This document shows positions 9,022 through 17,565 of a stretch of DNA of 55,149 nt, one piece after another; the first letter of the stretch is position 1, and each line of letters begins with the position of its first letter. Position numbers and translations under genes: made by a program. Source of the DNA: CAZMJG01 sp964576365 (GTDB lineage: Bacteria > Patescibacteriota > Microgenomatia > UBA1406 > GWC2-37-13). The notes beneath the pieces are model-generated. The model did no database searches. It was not told where the DNA came from and worked only from the letters and a program-made list of their open reading frames with translations. The stretch spans positions 1 through 55,149 of the forward strand of contig CAZNUT010000002.1 in the NCBI GenBank assembly GCA_964576365.1, in the 5' to 3' direction.

Positions 9022-9037
9022 CCGCCAAAAGAGGCGG
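9022..9037 (-). promoter_or_regulatory. Hairpin between riboswitch and start codon
   Basis: CCGCC and GGCGG arms around a six-base loop, between the riboswitch P1 end and the ATG at 9001. There is no T-run, so it is not an intrinsic terminator. Together with the CCCC just before the AGGGA ribosome site it may form the expression platform (inference). Confidence 0.45.
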
Positions 9038-9041
9038 AAAC

Positions 9042-9197
9042 AGACTTGGTCGGTCTTCGGACTCAAAATTAGCTCAACTAATAGCTATTCGCTAAAAGCT
9101 AACCGCTAATAAATTACCGCTGCGGCACAGTTCAGGATTTACACCTGATTCCCATTGTGTCTTGCTGGGTAAAGTAACCAGCGACACACCAAAGTCT
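9042..9197 (-). promoter_or_regulatory. Cobalamin riboswitch
   Basis: On the minus strand the core signature is plain: GGGAATCAGGTGTAAATCC, then CTGAACTGTGCCGCAGCGG and TAA, and further on the B12-box equivalent GAGTCCGAAGACC. The outer P1 stem is also present: AGACTTTGGT (5' side, 9188-9197) pairs with ACCAAGTCT (9042-9050). The element is about 156 nt, short for the class, because the peripheral arm between GCGGTAA and GAGTCC is a simple AT-rich hairpin closed by ATTAGC/GCTAAT. It lies 15 nt after the HTH gene stop and controls the 514-aa gene. It is probably translational, since no terminator follows. Confidence 0.9.
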
Positions 9198-9212
9198 AAA
9201 AATGAATAATAA

Positions 9213-9458
9213 TTATCTGGTCCATCCGGACTGCCTTATGGGTACGTTATGATTCTCTAAAACAGTTCGGACGCCTCTTTTCGAAATACTAACTTCTTCA
9301 CCTGTTGGCAATTTACCAGACATTTCTTCAGCAGTTCGCTGCAAACTCCAACCAGCTTCGTAAAAATCAACTATCATTTGTTGATGAACATCATCATAGG
9401 CATTTGGGCCGTGATGATAAGTAATTTCACGAATGACTTCAACCTGATTTTTGATCAT
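9213..9458 (-). CDS. Small helix-turn-helix protein
   Basis: Protein of 81 aa. The segment 'DFYEAGWSLQRTAEEM' (about residues 29-44) followed by 'SISKRGVRTVLENHNVPIR' looks like a Sin-recombinase/transposase-type helix-turn-helix, where the second helix would read the DNA. The open frame extends further upstream, but that part overlaps pduO. The ATG at 9458 comes 32 nt after the pduO stop and gives a sensible N-terminus ('MIKNQVEVIREITYHH'). TTATAATATG between the two genes could be a -10 box. It is encoded between pduO and the cobalamin riboswitch, but any role in B12 control is only suggested by position. Confidence 0.65.
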   Translation of the reverse strand: MIKNQVEVIREITYHHGPNAYDDVHQQMIVDFYEAGWSLQRTAEEMSGKLPTGEEVSISKRGVRTVLENHNVPIRQSGWTR

Positions 9459-9490
9459 AAATAAATAAAAATGGGTGATCGGTGCGCATA

Positions 9491-10012
9491 TTATAACACT
9501 CTTTCTTTTTTCGTATACTTTCTTGCCAGCATAAAAAGAAGATCGGAAATACGATTTAAGTATTTGAGACAAACGGAAGACTCGGGCGAATTTACACCAG
9601 AATTGTAAAAGTAACCAACCACACGGCGCTCCGCATGACGCACAGTAGTACGGGCGATGTGCAACCGCGCAGCTGATTCGCTCCCTTGAGGTAAAATAAA
9701 CTTGGTGAGCTTAGGTAACTTTTTATCCAACAAATCAATATACTTTTCTGTGCTTTTGATACAACCAGCAATCTTTTTTACATCCAACTTGGCTCCCGCA
9801 ATAAAACCCATCACTAAATACAAACACTGCTGCATTTGAGTTAATAATTCAGCGTCTTGCTCGTCAAGTGATGATTCAATAGCAAGACCGATAGCACAGG
9901 TAGCCTCATCTAGAGCTCCACACGCCTCTATCTGAGGAGTACACTTTAACAATCGTTCGCCACCAAAAGATGAAGTAGTTCCTTCATCTCCGGTTTTTGT
10001 ATAAATTGGCAT
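9491..10012 (-). CDS. pduO: PduO-type ATP:cob(I)alamin adenosyltransferase
   Basis: Transfers the adenosyl group of ATP to cob(I)alamin, making adenosylcobalamin. It has 173 aa, the usual length of the single-domain PduO/MMAB type. The N-terminal nucleotide-binding 'IYTKTGDEGTTSSFGGERL' starts directly after Met1. The conserved arginine helix is 'ARTTVRHAERRVV' and the C-terminus has 'LNRISDLLFMLARKY'. The open frame extends 38 codons further but without a plausible N-terminus, so the ATG at 10012 is chosen. No corrinoid synthesis gene is in the window, so the cell probably salvages B12. The obvious consumer is NrdJ at 15.1-17.5 kb. Confidence 0.93.
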   Translation of the reverse strand: MPIYTKTGDEGTTSSFGGERLLKCTPQIEACGALDEATCAIGLAIESSLDEQDAELLTQMQQCLYLVMGFIAGAKLDVKKIAGCIKSTEKYIDLLDKKLPKLTKFILPQGSESAARLHIARTTVRHAERRVVGYFYNSGVNSPESSVCLKYLNRISDLLFMLARKYTKKERVL

Positions 10013-10022
10013 AATTTTGTCT

Positions 10023-10050
10023 TTGCAACAATTCTTAAACTCATTATAAT
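10023..10050. promoter_or_regulatory. Shared divergent promoter with palindromic -10
   Basis: The sequence ATTATAAT (10043-10050) is a perfect palindrome, so TATAAT is read on both strands: rightward at 10045-10050 with TTGCAA at 10023-10028, and leftward at 10043-10048 toward pduO. Rightward the -10 ends 9 nt before the ATG at 10060, close to leaderless. Leftward it leaves a leader of about 24 nt. Confidence 0.5.
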
Positions 10051-10059
10051 GGTTTTTAG

Positions 10060-13000
10060 ATGAAAACATTTTTGAAACCTCAGAAAATGGTTGTAGGCAC
10101 TTCCTTGGTAGTTCTTTTGATAACAACAGGAGTGATCGTGCTTTCTGATGTTATAAGCACTACTCAAAATATCTTTTCTTCACATGCAGCAGCCATTCTC
10201 GAACCTTACTGTCGAGATGGGGTATATTATGCAAAAAGTCAAATTGATGGGACAGAAATAGCTTGTGGCAATGCCCCGCTTTGTGGTGGGGTAACATATG
10301 CTCAAATTGAGGCAAAAAATAAAAACAATAATATATGGGAAACGCTTGGCAAATGCTGGAATAACAAAACGCTTGGTGTAGGCAAATGTGATACTACATG
10401 TAAAGGATATGTGCCTCTTTGTTGCTATGACATGGAAATTACCAAAAATCCTGAGTCGTGTTATTGGGTTGAACGCAAATATTGTCATCCCAGTCAATGT
10501 GCTGGCGTACCTGGAGGAAATTGTGGTGATGCAATAGTAACGTATTGCAAAGATATTGACAAATGTGTCACAGATGCTTCACAAATTCCATATATTCCTC
10601 TTGACCAACGCGTCATGGGTGGAGCACCGACTCAGCCAACCAATACGCCAAGCGCTCCCAACAATCCTACAAACACTCCAGCTACGCCAAACAACACAAA
10701 TGCATTTCCACTGAAATTTAACAACAATCCTGCTCGCGACAATACTGATGTACTTGTGGGAGTAGAAATAGCAGATATCAACAATAAAGCCGAAATAGAC
10801 GAAATCATACAATACTTTCAAGGCCTGCCTCTTTTTATAAAACTGAAGCGACCGCAAAACACTGCTATTCAATCAATCCAATTTGATAATTTAATAAAAG
10901 CCGGCTTTATTTTTTATATATCCCAAGCAGACTACGGAGGGCTTAATTCGTTTGCCGCATCCTATCATCAACAATATCCCAATGCCGGCTCTTCACTGAT
11001 ACTTGAGCTTGACAATGCTGGCTCTCTAAATCCAGGAGAAACTTCAAAACTTCTTTCAACTTATCCAAATATTCGCTTTATAGCGGCCAATTTTGGCGCT
11101 GGTGATTATGCAGGGATTCAAAAACTGGTTGATTCTATTCCGTTTAAAACATTGCATGCGGTGAGCTATACCTATCCAGGTAGCTCAAATACAGATGTGT
11201 ATGGTACAGATTTTTTCACAGCAAATGCGACATTTTTTGATACTGCAGACAAAAGCTTTATAGTGAAATATCCGACGGATCAATTTCCAAATGAAAATGT
11301 AATGAATGCGATATCGCAGATCAATACCCCCAACAACAGTACGGAACAAAATGAGGCTAGACGATTTGGTATTATTGCTATCGCGCTTTTTAACTATGCT
11401 CAAGAGAATGGACAGCATGGTATCAAATACCTCAATATGGGTGTTTTTTCCAGCTTCCGTCCTCACATGAAGAGTATGGCTCAATTTGTGGCTGAGCTGA
11501 CCAAACGTAAAATGCGAGTCTTCTGGCCAAATACCTCAACCGGCAATGGAGATCCGTGGCAAAATAACGGCGTCCTTGATCCATCCACAAAACCAGTGGT
11601 CGGTATAGCAGCAGACAATAACACTGACGGAGTTGCCTATTTCTTCGCAAACGGCAGTGCTTCAAATCAAAGCTTGAGTCTCGCCTATCCTCCCGGAACA
11701 ACACTCCCTTCATTTACCCGCGTTTCAAATATCCGTGGTGTCGAAACTAATATAGGTATACAAAATGATCGAGTAGACTTGGGACCTTATGAAGTAGTTG
11801 GTCTTTTAAAAGGCAATCTGACTCAAGGTGGCAGTGTCACCCCGACTTCTACTCCAGCCCCTCTCCCTGTCGGCACCACGCCAATCACCTTAGATTTTCC
11901 TCCTATCGGTACGCCTCCGGTGGTGGCAAATTGTCCAGCTCTTCCTGAAACATTTGTAGATACTTTTAGGCCTCATAATGCTACAAAATCCGGTCAACAA
12001 CAATTTAGCTGGAAGCCGGTAACTGGAGCAAGCAAATACGCTTTACGCATAAACGATCTTGAAAACGGATGGAAAAATGACTGTTCAACATCTCAAAATC
12101 CAGGCGACGTATGCGTAGAAAATCTTACTACAACTAGTCATACTTTTACTTTTGTCGAGGGTCATACTTATCACATCTGGGTACATGCTATTAATGGATG
12201 CGGAACATGGAATAAAGGCGGCCATGTATTTGTCACGACACCACCCGATGTAACAAACAATACATGTCGCATTCAAGGTTATCGTACAACTGTTGGATAT
12301 ATAGATCAAAATAAACTTCCTTTTATATATGGAACAAATATAAATACCTCGCAACCCGAAATCTCATCTAGTCTATGGTCCGTACCAGAAATAAAATCCA
12401 GAAAAGTTAGCGTGCAAAACACAACTCCTATAAAAGACTATAATGTCAATCCTTATCACATCATTGTTCCTGGAAATCAGACGTATACTGTTTCTATTGA
12501 GCCACTCACCGGATATACGATCGGATCGACCTCTTGTGAGAATCGAACAGATTGTCATATGCTTGGGACTAACGCAACCACGTATCAATCCGGTAATACA
12601 CGCACTGTCACCTGCCCCGCAAATGGTTTTGTCGATCTGACTTGGCATTTTGCACAAAATAGCAACCCGCAGTTTGCTCCTCAATCATGCGCTCCACTTC
12701 TCACCAACGGCATAAAGGAAGTCAAACACGATATCATCATCATTCCTGATGGGTATACAGATCCGACTGCCTTTAAAAAAGATGCAGAGAGCGCAATCAA
12801 TGACATAAAACAAACTAATCTGGGACCACTTTTTAACAAACTGAACTTCTGGATTGCCACAGACCTTTCGCGCTCATACGGCGTTACAGCAGCATGCGCG
12901 TTCAATAGCCGCAACTGTCCATGGGATAGAGATAAGAGCATCGAAACTATGCGTTGGTGTGAGGCAGACTCACTTTTGATGATAGGCAACATTCCCTTTG

Positions 13001-13386
13001 ATCAAAAATACACAAATATGGGTTTATCTATACTTGGTGGCAAAACGTCATTGGTATATCGATTTAGTATCCCTGCTACTGCCCATGAACTAGCTCATGC
13101 GATAGCAAGCGCAAATGATGAATACGATTTTGGGAAAGCCTATGATGGAGTGTATCCACTTGAGTATAACTGCGCAGATGCGCCGTCGGGAAAAAATACA
13201 TCGTGTGAAAAATGGACAACAGATGGCCTTATAAATACACAGTGTCTACCTGCTTGTGGCTATGCAGACTGGCATAAATCATCTCTAAAAAGTATTATGT
13301 CAGCCTATGAAGATATGATAGCCGACCATACATTTAACTCTCCCACCTTAAAACTGTGGGAAGAAGCGCTCAAAAATTTTAAATAA
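10060..13386 (+). CDS. Giant secreted multidomain protein with C-terminal M64-like metallopeptidase domain
   Basis: A surface or secreted protein of 1108 aa. Residues 1-35 carry a signal/anchor helix ('MVVGTSLVVLLITTGVIVLS'). About 40-170 is Cys-rich, and about 185-215 is a Pro/Thr/Asn linker. About 220-580 looks like a TIM-barrel, glycosidase-like region ('VLVGVEIADINNKAEIDEII', 'AVSYTYPGSS', 'KRKMRVFWPNTS'), with low confidence. About 625-720 is a fibronectin-type domain ('FSWKPVTGASKYALRI'). The C-terminal 200 residues hold 'HDIIIIPDGYTDPTAFKKDA' and HELAHAIASANDEYD (H1009, E1010, H1013), the HExxH...DEY pattern of peptidase family M64. Many paired cysteines suit an extracellular location. 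It is coupled to the next gene, with a 2-nt gap. Confidence 0.85.
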   Translation: MKTFLKPQKMVVGTSLVVLLITTGVIVLSDVISTTQNIFSSHAAAILEPYCRDGVYYAKSQIDGTEIACGNAPLCGGVTYAQIEAKNKNNNIWETLGKCWNNKTLGVGKCDTTCKGYVPLCCYDMEITKNPESCYWVERKYCHPSQCAGVPGGNCGDAIVTYCKDIDKCVTDASQIPYIPLDQRVMGGAPTQPTNTPSAPNNPTNTPATPNNTNAFPLKFNNNPARDNTDVLVGVEIADINNKAEIDEIIQYFQGLPLFIKLKRPQNTAIQSIQFDNLIKAGFIFYISQADYGGLNSFAASYHQQYPNAGSSLILELDNAGSLNPGETSKLLSTYPNIRFIAANFGAGDYAGIQKLVDSIPFKTLHAVSYTYPGSSNTDVYGTDFFTANATFFDTADKSFIVKYPTDQFPNENVMNAISQINTPNNSTEQNEARRFGIIAIALFNYAQENGQHGIKYLNMGVFSSFRPHMKSMAQFVAELTKRKMRVFWPNTSTGNGDPWQNNGVLDPSTKPVVGIAADNNTDGVAYFFANGSASNQSLSLAYPPGTTLPSFTRVSNIRGVETNIGIQNDRVDLGPYEVVGLLKGNLTQGGSVTPTSTPAPLPVGTTPITLDFPPIGTPPVVANCPALPETFVDTFRPHNATKSGQQQFSWKPVTGASKYALRINDLENGWKNDCSTSQNPGDVCVENLTTTSHTFTFVEGHTYHIWVHAINGCGTWNKGGHVFVTTPPDVTNNTCRIQGYRTTVGYIDQNKLPFIYGTNINTSQPEISSSLWSVPEIKSRKVSVQNTTPIKDYNVNPYHIIVPGNQTYTVSIEPLTGYTIGSTSCENRTDCHMLGTNATTYQSGNTRTVTCPANGFVDLTWHFAQNSNPQFAPQSCAPLLTNGIKEVKHDIIIIPDGYTDPTAFKKDAESAINDIKQTNLGPLFNKLNFWIATDLSRSYGVTAACAFNSRNCPWDRDKSIETMRWCEADSLLMIGNIPFDQKYTNMGLSILGGKTSLVYRFSIPATAHELAHAIASANDEYDFGKAYDGVYPLEYNCADAPSGKNTSCEKWTTDGLINTQCLPACGYADWHKSSLKSIMSAYEDMIADHTFNSPTLKLWEEALKNFK

Positions 13387-13388
13387 CT

Positions 13389-14387
13389 ATGTCCTTTTTT
13401 CTTAATAAAAGCCGCATGCTCATCGTCGTGCTGAACTCGTTTCAACATCTCATTAAACTAAAGATCCTGAATCAAGTTCAGGATGACAAATTAACCTATT
13501 TCAGAAATATATTACTCTTTTTATTATCTATAATATTTTTTTCAACTAATGTATTTGCAGCTTCACTTCAGCCAATTCCTCAAAAAACACTGAAAGTGAT
13601 TTTAAATACCTCAGACCTTCAAAAGCCCGCAGTTGTCTCAACTTCAATCGAGAATCTGAATCCAGAACAATATAAAACGTCATTTATGAATTATTTTTAT
13701 GTTATAGAAATGAAGGCAGCCGATGGCACAAGCCTGATGAAAGGTGAAGTCAAAAAACAAAATATCTTAGCCGCACCGCTTGCAAAAAATGCAACAAATG
13801 TCCCTGCTGATGGACCATATAATATAACTCCAAACAAACTTGTACTTAATTTACCTCTTTTTGAAGATGTTGTCACCATCACTATCTCTGATGAAGCAAA
13901 TAAGACTCTTCTGACCATAGATGCAGAAAAAGCCAAGTTGAACGCTGCAAGTCGTATGGCAGAGTGCAATGCCTGTGGATATTGTTTGCAAAAGACACCT
14001 CCAGACGGCGTCGAAAAATGTATGGAGTGTCTCTACCCCGGCCTTGCGCTTGATGACTCATTGCGTGTCGACCCAGATACGGGAACTGCTCCCGGAGCAG
14101 TAAAAGGCAGGTATTATACACAGCTCGGGTGTGTGGATACCCAACCCGGTGCACTCCTCAATTTTTTCCTCAGTAAACTTGTGTTCCCGATTACGGGTAT
14201 TCTGGCACTTCTTGCTCTTATTTATGGCGCATATCTTCTTATCACTTCACAGGATAATCCTGAACAAATACAAAAAGGAAGATTGTGGATCATTGGTGCT
14301 ATAGTAGGTGCGGTCTTTGTCTTTTCTGCAGTACTTCTTGTACAGACAGTAGGAAAGGATATCCTTAAGATTCCAGGGATAAATTAA
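13389..14387 (+). CDS. TrbC/VirB2-like membrane protein with repeat-derived N-terminus
   Basis: Protein of 332 aa. A signal peptide-like helix ('NILLFLLSIIFFSTNVFAA') ends near residue 57, followed by an extracellular beta-rich part. Next come two Cys clusters ('CNACGYC', 'CMEC') near residues 193-213. Two C-terminal membrane helices (about 258-283 and 294-318) are separated by 'SQDNPEQIQKGRLW', the layout of TrbC/VirB2 pilins. Before the signal peptide, residues 13-33 ('VVLNSFQHLIKLKILNQVQ' plus DD) are encoded by an inserted 63-bp palindromic repeat, so the original start may have been nearer the signal peptide. It starts 2 nt after the M64-like gene and is probably co-translated. Confidence 0.8.
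   Translation: MSFFLNKSRMLIVVLNSFQHLIKLKILNQVQDDKLTYFRNILLFLLSIIFFSTNVFAASLQPIPQKTLKVILNTSDLQKPAVVSTSIENLNPEQYKTSFMNYFYVIEMKAADGTSLMKGEVKKQNILAAPLAKNATNVPADGPYNITPNKLVLNLPLFEDVVTITISDEANKTLLTIDAEKAKLNAASRMAECNACGYCLQKTPPDGVEKCMECLYPGLALDDSLRVDPDTGTAPGAVKGRYYTQLGCVDTQPGALLNFFLSKLVFPITGILALLALIYGAYLLITSQDNPEQIQKGRLWIIGAIVGAVFVFSAVLLVQTVGKDILKIPGIN
13425..13487 (+). repeat. 63-bp palindromic dispersed element inside a coding region
   Basis: Two imperfect hairpins (one with TGCTGAA/TTCAaCA arms, one with ATCCTGAA/TTCAGGAT arms) bounded by GTCGT and ATGAC. It is homologous to the reverse complement of the element at 30129-30211: the first about 43 bases match almost base for base. It adds 21 codons in frame near the start of the TrbC-like gene. 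Confidence 0.8.
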
Positions 14388-14535
14388 TTTCCAAACAACA
14401 GTTTCCAAGTCTGAAATATCTTTTTATCCCAGATACCTACTGGCTGATCGCCTACAAGCTATTCACCAGATACATTACTCAATTAAACATCTGCCCGACA
14501 ATACAAAAATTTATTTTTTACTGACATCAACCGTG

Positions 14536-15066
14536 TTAAAAGTTTTTTGCACGATCCTCAAACCATTTTAACGCTGCAGCTTCTTTTTCTTCATTGTGCC
14601 CATTAATCTGAGCAAGAGCTACTTCCGCGGCTTCTCCCAATCCCCATTTGTCTAATTGGTCTCGATGATTCTCTATGTAGTCTTGAATGTTTTCAATCTC
14701 TGTAGCAAGTTTAGATTCAATAAGCCAACAGTGGTCATCATTATGTGACGCAATCAAGCCCGGAATATCGTTAATCATACCCCTCGCATGTGTCATCCTA
14801 CCTTCATCAGTGGTAACACCCACCTCCACGTCTTCCCATCCTGGCTCTGAACCATAAACTGTTGATGAAGGCTTTTGAACAGCAGACGAACCCATATCAT
14901 AAGATCCTTTATTTGTTAATCCTATAGCATCGGTAAACGCTCTCATCGCACTACCTGGACGTGGAGGTTTTAAATAATTGACATCCTCCCGACCCGGCAT
15001 TAATTTATCACTTACCACTACCTCTCCTCCATACATTTCAACACCTAGCTGTTCTACTTGTGACAT
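14536..15066 (-). CDS. Hypothetical soluble protein
   Basis: I do not recognise this 176-aa acidic protein. It has no signal peptide or membrane segment. The N-terminal half is probably flexible ('YLKPPRPGSAM', 'GSSAVQKPSSTVYGSEPGW'). The C-terminal half is helical and charged ('ATEIENIQDYIENHRDQLDKW'). It begins at ATG 15066 with an AT-rich leader (TATAAA about 14 nt upstream) and no Shine-Dalgarno. It follows nrdJ on the same strand at 76 nt but probably has its own promoter. Confidence 0.6.
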   Translation of the reverse strand: MSQVEQLGVEMYGGEVVVSDKLMPGREDVNYLKPPRPGSAMRAFTDAIGLTNKGSYDMGSSAVQKPSSTVYGSEPGWEDVEVGVTTDEGRMTHARGMINDIPGLIASHNDDHCWLIESKLATEIENIQDYIENHRDQLDKWGLGEAAEVALAQINGHNEEKEAAALKWFEDRAKNF

Positions 15067-15142
15067 ATGAAAAAAAATTTATAGTTGAGATACTATACAC
15101 CTTAAATATGTAAAAAACAACTGCCATTTTTTACTTTTTTTC

Positions 15143-17530
15143 TCAACACTCCGCGTGTCCGCAGCCATAACACTTGGCACATCCTTCCTCACGAGCGAGT
15201 AAAGCCTGACCACAACTGGGACAAATGTCAAAATGCTTCTCACTTGCATAGGCGTGCATTCTTGGTTCTTCAAGAAGAGCTGGCTGCTCGACCTGACTCA
15301 CGAGCATCATCTCAGGATCTTCTTTGGCTTTACCGTTTGAAGCATGTTTTTGCTCGTGCAAATGTTCAAAATGCATTGAGAGCACTTTGGCAACGGCATC
15401 GGGCAGACTTCTGATGCGATCCTTGCCAAAACCAAGTGCACGGCCTCCACCTATCCCTTGCAGCGCTTTTATGGTGTTTTTCACTCGCTCTGTACTTTCA
15501 AGATGTAATGAAGTGCGGAAATACATAGAAATCATGCGGCCCAACCCTTCTGCCATAGCAAACACATCGCTTCCCGCTTTCCCCACAGTGATGAATACTT
15601 CATGAGGTTCATCATTCCCGTTGGTGTTAACAGTGATATACGCACGACCCACTGGTGTATCAATCTTGTATGTAGAACCATGCACTACCATTGGACGGGG
15701 TTTGATGGTAGGAAGATGTGGAAGTGTGACCACCTCTGCTTCTTTTTTCTCAGGCTCTGTTTTACGCTCCAATACTCCCTGACGGGAACCTTCGCGCATA
15801 TAAGCAATACCCTTTAAACCATTATCGTACGCAAGCGTATACAACTTTTTTACATCCTCTACTGTGTGAGTTTGAGGCGCATTGACTGTCTTTGAGATCG
15901 AAGCATCGACATATCTTTGTATCACCGCCTGCACCATGACATGATCTTCCGGAGAAAGATCATTGGCTGACACAAACCAGTCTGGCCTTTCTATCTTCTT
16001 TTCCTTCATTTCCTTTTCATGTTTTTTATACCATTCTTCATATAAATGGTGCTTTAATGAATGCTCACCCAATCGATCACGACGAATAAACTCAAATTCA
16101 TAAACTGGTTCGATACCGGAAGTAGTGTTGGCCATAAGTGATGTGGAGCCTGTTGGCGCCTGCATGAGAAGCACAGAATTTCGTATGCCATTTTTCTTTA
16201 CAGCTGAACGTATTTTGATAGGCAGCGTCTGCATGAAACCACTTTTGATGAATTTCTTTGCATCAAATTTCGCAAAAGATCCTTTTTCAGCCGCAAGCTC
16301 AGAAGATGCAAGATACGCTTCATAACAAATTGTCTGATACACCTTTTCAATAAACTCCAACGACTCAGGCGAACCATAACGAATGTGCAGCTTTATCAAT
16401 GCGTCACCAAGTCCCATGGTGCCAAGACCAATTCGCCGCTCTCCTTCAAGTTGTGTTTTGCGGATACCGGGGAAAACATAGGGATCCATATCGACCACGT
16501 TGTCCTGAAAACGTACTGCGGCCCGAACGACTTTTTTTAACTCCTTGAAGTCAAAGGTACCTGTCGAATCGATATCATTACTTTTTACTAAAGCGGCTAG
16601 ATTGATAGAGCCGAGATTGCATACACCCCATCTTGGCAAACCTTCTTCTCCGCAAGGATTAACACAAATAATTCTATTCCAATAGTAGTTGTTATGCATT
16701 TTGTTATAACGCTCCATAAACACCACACCTGGCTCAGCAGAACGCCAAGCAGCCTCGGCAATAAGATCCCATATCTCCCGTGCTTTTACTACTTTATATA
16801 CATTGATCTTTCTCCCCTTTTTTTTCCATGCTTCAATATCTCCATCCCATTCGGCATCATAATGAGGGTCGTTTTTATCAGGGAAACAGAGTGGCCAGTC
16901 TGCGTCTTTTTTGACAGCATCCATAAAAGAATCCGAAACGCATACCGAAAGATTTGCCCCGTTGATGCGAGAAAGATCCTGCTTTACTGTGATAAATTCC
17001 TCGATATCAGGGTGCCAGTCCCACAACATGAGCATAAGAGCGCCACGACGGGTACCTCCCTGCTGGATAATATCTTTTGTTGCAAGTGAAAAAATCTCAG
17101 CCCAGTTGCATGGACCTGAAGAAAAACCATTCACCTTTTCTACTCGAGCTCCACGTGGACGAAGAGACGAAAGATTGATGCCGACTCCTCCTCCTCGAGC
17201 CATGATCTCAATCATTTCTCCAAGAGTCTTGAGGATGCCTTCGCGTGAATCGCTGGGGGATGGAATAACAAAACAGTTGTAATATGTCACTGAATAGCCG
17301 GTACCAGCTCCTGCCAGAATACGCCCTCCCGGAACATATTTAAAATCTTTCATCACATCATAAAAAATATCTGTCCATTTTTTTCGAACAGTAGCTTTTT
17401 CTTTTTGGGCTACAGCTTGTGCGATACGGCGCCACATCTCTTCCGGCGTCTTTTCGACCGGCTTCCCGTCTTTATCTTTCATAGAATATCTATCCAGAAA
17501 TACTTTTTCTGAAATACCGGTCAATTTCAT
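15143..17530 (-). CDS. nrdJ: Adenosylcobalamin-dependent ribonucleotide reductase (class II)
   Basis: Reduces ribonucleotides to deoxyribonucleotides using adenosylcobalamin to make the thiyl radical, with or without oxygen. It has 795 aa. An early active-site Cys is in 'YYNCFVIPSP'. The central 'NPCGEEGLPRWGVCNLGSIN' holds the conserved Asn-Cys-Glu and finger-loop region, and 'QAPTGSTSLMANTTSGIEP' is the conserved phosphate-binding loop. The C-terminal tail has two CxxC pairs ('CPSCGQ...CAKCYGCGHAEC'), a zinc-binding and redox-relay tail usual for NrdJ. It begins 35 nt after nrdR and is presumably co-transcribed and NrdR-controlled. Its cofactor would be supplied by pduO at 9.5-10 kb, and thioredoxin is a candidate reductant. 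Confidence 0.95.
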   Translation of the reverse strand: MKLTGISEKVFLDRYSMKDKDGKPVEKTPEEMWRRIAQAVAQKEKATVRKKWTDIFYDVMKDFKYVPGGRILAGAGTGYSVTYYNCFVIPSPSDSREGILKTLGEMIEIMARGGGVGINLSSLRPRGARVEKVNGFSSGPCNWAEIFSLATKDIIQQGGTRRGALMLMLWDWHPDIEEFITVKQDLSRINGANLSVCVSDSFMDAVKKDADWPLCFPDKNDPHYDAEWDGDIEAWKKKGRKINVYKVVKAREIWDLIAEAAWRSAEPGVVFMERYNKMHNNYYWNRIICVNPCGEEGLPRWGVCNLGSINLAALVKSNDIDSTGTFDFKELKKVVRAAVRFQDNVVDMDPYVFPGIRKTQLEGERRIGLGTMGLGDALIKLHIRYGSPESLEFIEKVYQTICYEAYLASSELAAEKGSFAKFDAKKFIKSGFMQTLPIKIRSAVKKNGIRNSVLLMQAPTGSTSLMANTTSGIEPVYEFEFIRRDRLGEHSLKHHLYEEWYKKHEKEMKEKKIERPDWFVSANDLSPEDHVMVQAVIQRYVDASISKTVNAPQTHTVEDVKKLYTLAYDNGLKGIAYMREGSRQGVLERKTEPEKKEAEVVTLPHLPTIKPRPMVVHGSTYKIDTPVGRAYITVNTNGNDEPHEVFITVGKAGSDVFAMAEGLGRMISMYFRTSLHLESTERVKNTIKALQGIGGGRALGFGKDRIRSLPDAVAKVLSMHFEHLHEQKHASNGKAKEDPEMMLVSQVEQPALLEEPRMHAYASEKHFDICPSCGQALLAREEGCAKCYGCGHAEC

Positions 17531-17565
17531 ACAAGTAAAAAAAATTAATAAAATTAAATAACAAT

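Noticed and set aside
9002..9028. TTG start at 9028 for the 514-aa protein
   Set aside because: That codon is in the loop of the hairpin between riboswitch and gene. The ATG at 9001 has a ribosome site and a better context.
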